Part shown: positions 1-5,572 of the stretch, in pieces | Position numbering within the stretch: position 1 is the first letter of the stretch | Layout: every line of letters starts with the position of its first letter | The notes under the pieces: model-generated | What the model was told of the DNA's origin: nothing | The model's database searches: none | What the model saw: the letters and a program-made list of their open reading frames with translations, nothing else | Program-made: the position numbers and the translations under genes | Assembly (NCBI GenBank): GCA_038230775.1 | Contig: JBBRMQ010000191.1 | Location: forward strand, 1 to 8,526 | From: JBBRMQ01 sp038230775 | GTDB lineage: Bacteria; Acidobacteriota; Thermoanaerobaculia; Gp7-AA8 | Length of the DNA: 8,526 nt | Direction: 5' to 3'

Positions 1-46
1 TCGACGATCTTCGCAACGGCGTGAAATAGAGGGTGGATAGCTGACG

Positions 47-75
47 TTGATGAGGGCCGCCGCGGCGACTACAAT
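47..75 (+). promoter_or_regulatory. Predicted sigma70-type promoter of the tRNA-Thr gene
   Basis: TTGATG (47-52) and TACAAT (70-75) are separated by exactly 17 nt. They match the -35 consensus at 4 of 6 and the -10 consensus at 5 of 6 positions. Transcription would start near 82, about 15 nt before the mature tRNA, leaving a short 5' leader for RNase P to remove. The position and quality make this the best promoter in the window. Confidence 0.75.
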
Positions 76-96
76 CCCGCGCCAGCCCGCCTTCAA

Positions 97-172
97 GCCG
101 TTGTAGCTCAGTTGGTAGAGCAGCTGATTCGTAATCAGCAGGTCACCGGTTCAAATCCGGTCAACGGCTCCA
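97..172 (+). tRNA. tRNA-Thr, anticodon CGU
   Basis: This is a complete 76-nt cloverleaf. The acceptor stem GCCGTTG (97-103) pairs fully with CAACGGC (162-168), followed by discriminator T169 and an encoded CCA (170-172). The D arm carries TAGCTCAGTTGGTAGAGCA. The anticodon stem GCTGA/TCAGC closes a 7-nt loop, TTCGTAA, with anticodon CGT at 130-132 (tRNA positions 34-36), which reads the threonine codon ACG. The T arm has the standard GGTTCAAATCC loop region. The gene is flanked by its own promoter and terminator, so it looks monocistronic. No copy of its 3' end occurs elsewhere in the window, so there is no sign of an integration site. Confidence 0.97.
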
Positions 173-189
173 GTTTCTCCAGCCAGTTC

Positions 190-220
190 GCCGCTCCGCG
201 AGGAGCGGCTTCGTCGTTTT
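190..220 (+). terminator. Intrinsic terminator of the tRNA gene
   Basis: GCCGCTCC (190-197) and GGAGCGGC (202-209) form a perfect 8-bp stem with a GCGA tetraloop of the GNRA type. The T-rich stretch TTCGTCGTTTT (210-220) follows. It lies 17 nt after the tRNA CCA end and should separate the tRNA from the downstream protein genes. Confidence 0.85.
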
Positions 221-419
221 GGGGCGTGGTCGGGATGACACCCCCGTGAGAAGATCGCTCTCGCATGAGCGACTTCAGGTCGCAGTCGCCCGCAGTCGAG
301 GGTTTGAAGCGATGAGCATCGACGTCTCATTCAGCCTGCCTTCGGTCGGAGCCCCGAGAGCGCATCGGGGTTCGGTAATCCCGAACATTCCCGGCGAGCA
401 CGTTGGTGGCGGCTATCGG
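221..419 (+). other. Gene-free stretch with three small stem-loops, possible 5' leader
   Basis: Between the tRNA terminator and the preferred start at 420 there is no convincing gene. Three inverted repeats occur. Positions 250-260 pair with 267-276 (10 bp, one bulged A, 6-nt loop). Positions 352-357 pair with 365-370 (CCCCGA/TCGGGG, 7-nt loop). Positions 370-375 pair with 381-386 (GTTCGG/CCGAAC, 5-nt loop). The octamer CGCAGTCG is repeated at 281-288 and 291-298. None of the hairpins has a T tract, so they do not look like terminators. An in-frame ATG at 312 would make the right half coding instead. I recognise no known riboswitch and no good promoter. Confidence 0.35.
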
Positions 420-1034
420 ATGCGAACCGAGGGCACCAAGTCGACAGGACCGGTGGAGATGGCATTCGCGATTCTCCTCTACGCCGGGATCACCGCGGCA
501 GGCCTGGCGATCCTGTGGGCCCAACGCCATGCCGGTTTGATGAAAACCATTTTCGCGATCTTTCTCATCGGCAGCTTCGTGGCAGGAACGTACAAGATGG
601 TTCGCGTGAGGATGCACCAGGTGTGGGAGAAGAAGTCGTTCGGCGCCGCCGAGCTGATCGTGCACCCCTGGCCGATCCGGCTTGGTGATGAGATCACGCT
701 GCTCTTTTTTCGTGCGAAACGCCAGCGCCTGCCGCTCGAGGTCATCGAGGCCTCCATCGAATGCAACGAGATGTACGAGGAGGAGAGCGACGACTCGAGC
801 CAATGGCAATCGCGGATACGGTGCACGATTCGCCTCGAAACGCCTCCGTTGCCTGAGACCGGCCAGCCGCTGCGCTTCGAATGGACAGCACGCATTCCTG
901 ATGGAGTTCCAGCATCCGCCATGCTGACGCACAGTGCGATCGACTGGCGCTTGTACGTCCGTCTCGTCGCAGCGAACGAACAGGTTGCCGATACGGAGTT
1001 CAAGCTGCTGGTGCTTCCGGAGATGCGCATTTGA
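420..1034 (+). CDS. Two-TM membrane protein with C-terminal beta-sandwich domain, function unknown
   Basis: From ATG 420 the product is 204 aa. Two hydrophobic segments near the N-terminus (about residues 14-34 and 41-61) are joined by a short polar loop containing AQRHAG, giving a membrane hairpin. A soluble beta-rich domain follows (about 77-203). It starts AELIVHPWPIRLGDE, has an acidic stretch (EEESDD, 120-125), an IPDGVPAS turn and a closing AIDWRLYVRL strand. This order resembles proteins annotated with DUF3592-like or arrestin-like sandwiches, but the match is only by eye. The start is uncertain. ATG 312 would add 36 residues, and ATG 459 sits directly against GGTGGAG and would still keep both TM segments. 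The longest reading from 219 begins inside the tRNA terminator and is unlikely. The stop overlaps the next gene's start (TTGA), so the two are probably translationally coupled. Confidence 0.7.
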   Translation: MRTEGTKSTGPVEMAFAILLYAGITAAGLAILWAQRHAGLMKTIFAIFLIGSFVAGTYKMVRVRMHQVWEKKSFGAAELIVHPWPIRLGDEITLLFFRAKRQRLPLEVIEASIECNEMYEEESDDSSQWQSRIRCTIRLETPPLPETGQPLRFEWTARIPDGVPASAMLTHSAIDWRLYVRLVAANEQVADTEFKLLVLPEMRI

Positions 1035-1405
1035 TCGGCGTCGGAGTGGACTCGGAAATCGTCCGGCTCGGCGAGTTCGTTTCGGGCACGGTCTACTGGG
1101 CGGACCTCGAGGGAGAAACCGTTCGCATCCAGCTCCGCTGGGAGACGACGGGACTGGCGTCGCACGCGACGTACAAGGTCGTGCGCGAGATCGAGCATGC
1201 GATCGAAAACGCCGCCGAGGGACGGCTGCCGTTCCGCTGGAAGCTCGGCCACGAAGGGCCGATGAGCTTCAGCGGCACCGCGGTCAGCGTGCAGTGGGCA
1301 GTGCGCGCCGAGGTGGCGCGGCTGCTGACGGCCGGCGACCGCGCCGAAGCGCAGCTGCACGTTCTGCCCGGCACGCGCGCTTCATCGCCCGAAGAAGGAC
1401 GATGA
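1031..1405 (+). CDS. Small soluble arrestin-like beta-sandwich protein, function unknown
   Basis: The product is 124 aa with no signal peptide or membrane segment. It starts at TTG, overlapping the upstream stop by 4 nt (TTGA, 1031-1034). GGAG at 1019-1022 gives an 8-nt spacing, which supports this unusual start. The sequence alternates like a beta sandwich. GEFVSGTVYW (14-23) is a G..V.G.V strand pair, VRIQLRWETTG (31-41) the next strand, and residues 66-95 have the form LPFRWKL..GPMSFSGT..SVQWAVRAEV. The P-S-F-x-G then V-x-W-x-V pattern is typical of arrestin-like domains such as Spo0M/Vps26-type sandwiches. Coupling to the membrane protein before it suggests the two act together, perhaps as a membrane-tethered and a free copy of related folds. 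That is inference; no catalytic residues are evident. Confidence 0.72.
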   Translation: MIGVGVDSEIVRLGEFVSGTVYWADLEGETVRIQLRWETTGLASHATYKVVREIEHAIENAAEGRLPFRWKLGHEGPMSFSGTAVSVQWAVRAEVARLLTAGDRAEAQLHVLPGTRASSPEEGR

Positions 1406-1454
1406 ACATCACCGCGGACGCCGTGATAATCGCCCCGATCCTCGCGTTTGCTAT

Positions 1455-1477
1455 GCGCCCCGTGTACAGCGGGGCGC
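1455..1477. terminator. Stem-loop between convergent genes, weak bidirectional terminator candidate
   Basis: GCGCCCCG (1455-1462) and CGGGGCGC (1470-1477) form a perfect 8-bp GC stem with a 7-nt loop. It lies 49 nt after the plus-strand stop and directly next to the minus-strand stop at 1479. Neither side has a T tract, so it is not a canonical intrinsic terminator. It may act as a 3'-end stabiliser or Rho-dependent end. Confidence 0.4.
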
Positions 1478-1478
1478 C

Positions 1479-2678
1479 TCATCGCGGCATCTTGACGCGC
1501 GTACAGCCGCACGCGGCCGCGTGTCGCTCGAGCGCTTCCACAACCATCGGCCGTTTTGACGGCGAATCCAGCCACAGCTTGCGAACGACGAGGGACGCGC
1601 CTTCGACCCGAGCGTCGATGCGACCGATCAGCCCGTCGCGATGGAGAAGGGGACAGACGTACCAGCCCCACTTCCGCAGATGCTCGGGCTTGTACACCTC
1701 CCACACGTAGTCGAAGTCGAAGGCGATGCGCACGAGATCGCGATCCCAGAGCAAAGGGTCGAGCGGGCCGAGGATGCGGACGCGATCGTCGTATCTGACG
1801 GTGCGCCGCGCGAGGAATGCCGGCGTCGTCAGATAGCGGCGCGACGAGCCTTCCACCATCACCTCGGCCAGAATGCCTTCGCCGATCATTTCGTCCGGGA
1901 GCGGAGATGTCCGCAGGCGGCCGAGCATCGACCACGCCGCGTTGCCGGCGCGCGACAGAAGCCCCGCGGCCACGACGCGCTCGTGAAGAGCCCAGCGCTC
2001 GAACGGTTCGCGCGCCTTCCCGCGCGCAACGGACCCCAGCGCACGATCCGGAACGTCGTAGACCTTCGTGCCCGATACCGTTCTGCCGCAGACCACGACA
2101 TCGCAACGCGTCCACAGGACTTCGAGCGCCATCGACGTCGCCCGTGCGGTTCCCGTCCATCCGCTCCAGTCGATCGGCACGACGCTGCCGTGATCGGTGA
2201 GATCGCGTGCGGCGATAGGACCGTGTTCGCGCACTTCGTCGAGCACGGCGGCGATGAGCTCTGCAGGAAGACGCGCCTCGCGTTCATCGTGACGCCACCA
2301 TGTCGTCTGCGCGCCGTGACCCTGCTCGCGATACTGCGGAAAGGCATCGGCGGGGAGGATGCACCGCTCTTTCGCGAAGTGCTCGAAAGCATGACGTGGA
2401 AACAGATGCCGCCACACGTCGCCGCGTTTCGCGCCGTCGATCCGCGCCATGACGACGAGATCGGCATTCGTTCCGATCACGTCGAGCGGATCGAGTTGAA
2501 TGCATCGAAGCCGCTCGAGCAGCGCCCGCGTTCCGCGCGGGCCGCGGCCGAGCGGACGGTTTAGTCCGAGATGAGCGACGAGGCGGCGGCGCGCATCGGC
2601 CGATGTGAGTACGACAGGTGATGTAGCCAGGGCGTCATCGATTCTAACGGGCGAGACCGCGCCGGCCTCGCCCGTCAT
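1479..2678 (-). CDS. YcaQ/AlkX-family winged-helix DNA glycosylase (HTH_42)
   Basis: The 399-aa product is about the length of E. coli YcaQ. It shows the family signature along its whole length. IQLDPLDVI (60-68) contains Q61-L62-D63, the Q-hydrophobic-D catalytic motif of the YcaQ/AlkX branch (AlkZ has QxQ). Residues 171-199 have the W..W...ATSMALEVLW....VVVCGR winged-helix pattern. The C-terminal part has GPLDPLLWDR (304-313) and KWGWYVCPLL...LIGRID (336-355). Known members unhook N7-alkylguanine interstrand crosslinks and cut bulky N-alkyl lesions; a similar cytoplasmic repair role is inferred here. The start ATG lies 3 nt after the TonB-receptor stop and has no Shine-Dalgarno sequence, so translation probably depends on reinitiation. 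Family homology begins near residue 22, so an internal start is possible. Confidence 0.9.
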   Translation of the reverse strand: MTGEAGAVSPVRIDDALATSPVVLTSADARRRLVAHLGLNRPLGRGPRGTRALLERLRCIQLDPLDVIGTNADLVVMARIDGAKRGDVWRHLFPRHAFEHFAKERCILPADAFPQYREQGHGAQTTWWRHDEREARLPAELIAAVLDEVREHGPIAARDLTDHGSVVPIDWSGWTGTARATSMALEVLWTRCDVVVCGRTVSGTKVYDVPDRALGSVARGKAREPFERWALHERVVAAGLLSRAGNAAWSMLGRLRTSPLPDEMIGEGILAEVMVEGSSRRYLTTPAFLARRTVRYDDRVRILGPLDPLLWDRDLVRIAFDFDYVWEVYKPEHLRKWGWYVCPLLHRDGLIGRIDARVEGASLVVRKLWLDSPSKRPMVVEALERHAAACGCTRVKMPR

Positions 2679-2681
2679 CGA

Positions 2682-4745
2682 TCAGAACATGTAGCGATAC
2701 GACAGCTCCAAGCTGCGCGCGGGCATCAGGTAATACTGCGCGTCGCCGAGCTCGCTCTCCGCGACCGGATTCCGCCGCTTGCTGAGATTGCGGCCGTCGA
2801 GTCGAAACTCGCCGCGGCCCATGCGGTATCCAGCGCCGGCCATCCACATCGTGTAGGCCTTCGCGGGCGCGGTGTTGCGCTTGTTCAGCCACGCAGTGCC
2901 CGTGTAATTGAGCATGGCGTGTGCGCTGAAACCGGCCGGCGGCGCGTAGAGAAAACCTGCGCCCGCGAGGTTGTGAGGCACCATCTCCAGGCGCTTTCCG
3001 GCGAGCTGCGTCGGTACGCCAGGGTCGAACTCCTTGACGAAATCGCGGAAGCGCGAGTCGTGGTAACTGTACGCGAACCGCGTCCACACGAAAGGCGCCC
3101 ACTCATACTCCGCTTCGACCTCCGCTCCGGTGAAACGCTCCCTGCCCGCGTTCTCCAGAAGCGGTGTGCCGTCGACCGTCGTCGCGGTGACGAGGTTTCG
3201 GAAGTCCATCTGAAAGACGGACGCTGTCCACATGATGCGTCCGTCGTCGCAGCGGCCCTTGGCACCGGCCTCGTAGCTCGTCGCCGTTTCCGGTTTCAGG
3301 ATCTCCACCTCCGCTTCCGGACCGAAGTCGATCGCCGCCGGCTTGAACGTGTTGCGATAGTCGGCGAAGAGGCTCACCGCGTTGCGCCCCCGCGAAAACA
3401 GCGTGTAGTTCACGCCGGCGCTGCCGGACAGGCGCGTGAACGTCTTCGACTCCGCTTGGGGTCCGTCCGGACCATCGGTATGGCGGCTTTCCGATGTGTG
3501 GTTGAGACGGGCGCCGAGGTCGAAGAGAAGGCGCGGCGATGCGGTCCATTCCGAGCTCGCGTACAGACCTGAGAAGTTGCGGCGGTCGCGCGCATCGAAC
3601 TCCTCCAGCGGCTCCGCCTCGCCGCTGCGATCGCCCCGGCCGCCGCTGAGAGGCGCGAAATACGCGAACGTGGCGCTCCGAGCGTGCGCATTGCCGTAGA
3701 GGTGATCGAAACCGGCAACGACGCGAAGCGACGGCGACACCGCTCGAACGATGTGGGTGTCGAAGTAAACGTCATGGATCGTCCGGTCCTGCGAGAACCC
3801 GAACGCATTCGGCGCGTCCGTGGTGATGTCGGTGAGGAAGCCGCGCACGATGTCGAACGACGAGTGCGTGATTGCCAACGTCGATGTCCACGGCAAGCCG
3901 CCGAGCTTCCCGTCAAAGCCACCGACGAAATGAAAACGATCCTGATCGAGGTGCGCGTCGCCGGGATTGTGATTCGCATCGACCGGAACCGCGGTGGTCA
4001 GAGCCGCTCCCTCGCGAGGGTGCGGGCTGTTAGGATCCTGACGCAGCGCGGTCAGATCGGCGTCGAACCGCCATGTGCCGCCGGGCGTTATTGCCGCGGC
4101 CCGGTAAAGTCCATGCAGCCGGTCGAAGCCCGTGTCGTTGTCGCGGAAACGTCTGCGTTCGGCGTTGGCGATGATCGACTGCCGCAGCGCCGAAGTCTGC
4201 GAAAGCGGAACGGACGCGGCCACGGACGCACTTCCGTACGATCCCGCCGATACGCGCGCCATGCCGGGGGATCCGGCCTCGCGGTGAATGACGTGAATGA
4301 CGCCGACGAATGACGTGGCGCCGTACATCACCGGCGCCGAGCCGCGCACGACCTCGATGCGATCGACGTCGGTCAGATCGAGCGCCGCGGTGTCGGGGTT
4401 GAACGCGCCGCCCCATGGAACCCCGTCCACGACGAGGAGGAACGCGTCGAATTCGCGCAAGCCCCACATCTCCGGCACCGAACCGGCGGGTCCGGTCTCG
4501 CCGCCTGGCGCGATGGCAACGCCGGCGGCGAGCGCCAGCGCGGACTGCAGATCGTTCGCGTTGCGCGCACGCAACTCGTCGCCGCCGACCACCGTCACCG
4601 ATGCCGGAACGATCATCACGTCTTCGGCGATGCGTGTCGCCGTCACCTCGATCCTCTCGGAGGTGCTGGGCACAGCCGCCGTTTGAGCGAGCGCCGAGGC
4701 GGCGAATACGATGCCGCACACTGCCCGCAACAGTGTTGTCTTCAT
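2682..4745 (-). CDS. TonB-dependent outer-membrane receptor, substrate unknown
   Basis: The 687-aa product begins with a Sec signal peptide (residues 1-20, cut likely at ALA/Q). RIEVTATR (31-38) is a typical TonB box. The plug domain (about 40-158) includes VTVVGGDEL, LLVVDGVPWGG, LTDVDRIEVVRGSAPVMYG and VIHVIHREAG, all characteristic. The rest (about 160-687) is a beta barrel with many aromatic-alternating strands, ending in LELSYRYMF with the C-terminal Phe expected of outer-membrane proteins. There is no carboxypeptidase-like N-terminal domain, so it is not SusC-like. A strong Shine-Dalgarno (AAGGAG, complement of 4755-4760) lies 9 nt before ATG. It imports an unknown ligand using TonB-ExbBD energy; nothing here identifies whether that is a siderophore, metal, vitamin or sugar. 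It sits between a secreted Ig-like protein and a DNA glycosylase, apparently in one transcript. Confidence 0.95.
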   Translation of the reverse strand: MKTTLLRAVCGIVFAASALAQTAAVPSTSERIEVTATRIAEDVMIVPASVTVVGGDELRARNANDLQSALALAAGVAIAPGGETGPAGSVPEMWGLREFDAFLLVVDGVPWGGAFNPDTAALDLTDVDRIEVVRGSAPVMYGATSFVGVIHVIHREAGSPGMARVSAGSYGSASVAASVPLSQTSALRQSIIANAERRRFRDNDTGFDRLHGLYRAAAITPGGTWRFDADLTALRQDPNSPHPREGAALTTAVPVDANHNPGDAHLDQDRFHFVGGFDGKLGGLPWTSTLAITHSSFDIVRGFLTDITTDAPNAFGFSQDRTIHDVYFDTHIVRAVSPSLRVVAGFDHLYGNAHARSATFAYFAPLSGGRGDRSGEAEPLEEFDARDRRNFSGLYASSEWTASPRLLFDLGARLNHTSESRHTDGPDGPQAESKTFTRLSGSAGVNYTLFSRGRNAVSLFADYRNTFKPAAIDFGPEAEVEILKPETATSYEAGAKGRCDDGRIMWTASVFQMDFRNLVTATTVDGTPLLENAGRERFTGAEVEAEYEWAPFVWTRFAYSYHDSRFRDFVKEFDPGVPTQLAGKRLEMVPHNLAGAGFLYAPPAGFSAHAMLNYTGTAWLNKRNTAPAKAYTMWMAGAGYRMGRGEFRLDGRNLSKRRNPVAESELGDAQYYLMPARSLELSYRYMF

Positions 4746-4797
4746 GCGGAGAATCTCCTTCTTCCAGTCACTCCGATGGACGGGTGATCGGAGGCGG
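4746..4797 (-). promoter_or_regulatory. Intercistronic hairpin and self-complementary Shine-Dalgarno before the TonB receptor
   Basis: In the 52 nt between the Ig-like gene and the receptor, CTCCGAT (4771-4777) and ATCGGAG (4787-4793) form a perfect 7-bp stem with a 9-nt loop. Nearer the receptor, the minus-strand sequence reads AAGGAGATTCTCC. The GGAG of the Shine-Dalgarno (4755-4758) could pair with the CTCC just after it (complement of 4748-4751). No T tract follows, so a terminator is unlikely. The stretch is too short for a cobalamin or other known riboswitch aptamer. Confidence 0.35.
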
Positions 4798-5502
4798 CTA
4801 GATGTTCAGCCGCGTCGTGAGAAGGAGGAGTGGTCTCGGCGTTCGCGCGCACCGTACGAAGCCGCGCGCAGGTTGCTGCGGCGCCTTGCCGCGTGAGGCG
4901 CACCGGGGAAATTGAAGCGATGATTGGGTGGAAGTGTGTTCGAAAGCGTCGCTGCGGCCGGCTCCGATGACGCGTGCCGGTTCGATGACCTCCGGCTCGC
5001 GATGACGATGCGTGACGAGACCGCGCCCCTCGCGATCGCCGGAGACCCACTCGACGATCGGCGGCGCGGCGGGCAGTGCTGACTCTCCCTCCGCGTCGGT
5101 GACGATCGATTCCGGCCGGGAGAAGTCGGTCCGGGTCACGCGCGGAACGATCGTGAAGGTCTGCGCGAACTCGAGGACGCGTTCGTCACGCTCATCGCCG
5201 ATGCGAATGAGGATGCGAGCCTTCGAGGACGCGACGTTCGGCACGCGCCAGGCGAACGATCGACGGCCGGCGTCGAGATGCGGAGTGATGCGGGTGCCGT
5301 AATACTTTCCGCCGTCGAGCGAGAGAAACGCTTCCCACTCCTCGACATGCGATGGCAACGACGCGGCGGTCCAGACGAGCGTCGTTTCGCTGTCACCATC
5401 GAGGACCGTTCCAGCGCGGGGCGCGATCAACTCGAGACGCGGCGCGGCCTCGAGCGCAAAGGCGATCCCCGCCGCGGCGATGGTGAAGACGATGCGTCGC
5501 AT
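4798..5502 (-). CDS. Secreted Ig-like beta-sandwich protein encoded upstream of the TonB receptor
   Basis: From ATG 5502 the product is 234 aa, with a signal peptide MRRIVFTIAAAGIAFALEAA. Residues 22-120 form an Ig-like sandwich: LIAPRAGTVLDGDSETTLVW, EWEAFLSLDGGKYYGTRITP, SFAWRVPNVASSKARILIRI, then FTIVPR. The Ls.DGG, tWrVP and arI.iRI pattern resembles Kre9/Knh1-like (PF10342-type) surface domains. Residues 121-234 look disordered, with HRH at 165-167, two cysteines (C201, C218) and a hydrophobic end LLLLTTRLNI. The longer reading from 5811 was rejected because it would run through the divergent promoter region and into the neighbouring gene and lacks a signal peptide at its start. GTG 5505 is an alternative start. 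There is no Shine-Dalgarno; TACACT at 5515-5520 lies only 12 nt upstream, so the transcript may be leaderless. It may be an accessory of the receptor (inference from the 52-nt spacing). Confidence 0.72.
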   Translation of the reverse strand: MRRIVFTIAAAGIAFALEAAPRLELIAPRAGTVLDGDSETTLVWTAASLPSHVEEWEAFLSLDGGKYYGTRITPHLDAGRRSFAWRVPNVASSKARILIRIGDERDERVLEFAQTFTIVPRVTRTDFSRPESIVTDAEGESALPAAPPIVEWVSGDREGRGLVTHRHREPEVIEPARVIGAGRSDAFEHTSTQSSLQFPRCASRGKAPQQPARGFVRCARTPRPLLLLTTRLNI

Positions 5503-5514
5503 CACGCGGAGCGT

Positions 5515-5520
5515 AGTGTA
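5515..5520 (-). promoter_or_regulatory. Candidate -10 element for the Ig-like/TonB/YcaQ run
   Basis: The minus strand reads TACACT, 4 of 6 to TATAAT with both flanking T's and A2 kept. A start 7 nt downstream would fall at about 5508, within 3-6 nt of GTG 5505 and ATG 5502. I see no convincing -35 at 16-18 nt; the best is TTCGCG on the complement of 5539-5544. Confidence 0.35.
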
Positions 5521-5523
5521 AGA

Positions 5524-5552
5524 CCGGACGCTTCTTGACGCGAACGGTCCGG
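5524..5552. promoter_or_regulatory. Inverted repeat CCGGAC-N17-GTCCGG in the divergent promoter region
   Basis: CCGGAC (5524-5529) and GTCCGG (5547-5552) are perfect inverted half-sites 23 bp apart centre to centre, about two helical turns. They bracket the -35 hexamer of the plus-strand promoter and lie just upstream of the minus-strand -10. This layout suits a dimeric regulator acting on both genes. Six-bp GC-rich half-sites do arise by chance, and no regulator gene is nearby. Confidence 0.35.
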
Positions 5553-5563
5553 GGCCGTAGCGT
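5535..5563 (+). promoter_or_regulatory. Predicted promoter of the crystallin-like gene, near-leaderless
   Basis: TTGACG (5535-5540) and TAGCGT (5558-5563) are separated by 17 nt; the -35 matches 5 of 6 and the -10 3 of 6 positions. Transcription would begin about 5570-5573, at or right next to the ATG at 5573. No Shine-Dalgarno precedes that ATG, which fits leaderless translation. Confidence 0.5.
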
Positions 5564-5572
5564 GCATCTCTG

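Noticed and set aside
1..29. Possible tail of an upstream gene, reading DDLRNGVK then TAG at 27-29
   Set aside because: Eight codons are too few to support a coding call, and another frame also stops nearby (TGA at 22-24).
97..172. tRNA-Thr as an integration site for a genomic island
   Set aside because: I saw no direct repeat of its 3' end elsewhere, and no integrase, transposase or phage gene in the window.
219..419. 67-residue N-terminal extension of the two-TM protein
   Set aside because: It starts inside the T tract of the tRNA terminator and has no hydrophobic or domain pattern; ATG 312 remains possible.
479..1360. 293-aa minus-strand reading frame opposite the two beta-sandwich genes
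   Set aside because: It is antisense to two better-supported coupled genes, shows no domain pattern, and long open antisense frames are expected in high-GC DNA.
934..1710. 258-aa plus-strand frame, including an ATGA-overlapping start at 1402 that could look like a third coupled gene
   Set aside because: The tail after 1402 runs antisense into the glycosylase 3' end and through the hairpin at 1455-1477, and shows no recognisable fold or composition.
1641..2564. 307-aa plus-strand reading frame opposite the YcaQ/AlkX gene
   Set aside because: It lies wholly antisense to a gene with strong family motifs; the translation is low-complexity Arg/Ala/His-rich.
4746..4797. Cobalamin-type riboswitch upstream of the TonB receptor
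   Set aside because: Only 52 nt are available between the genes, far too short for that aptamer, and no B12-box-like sequence is present.
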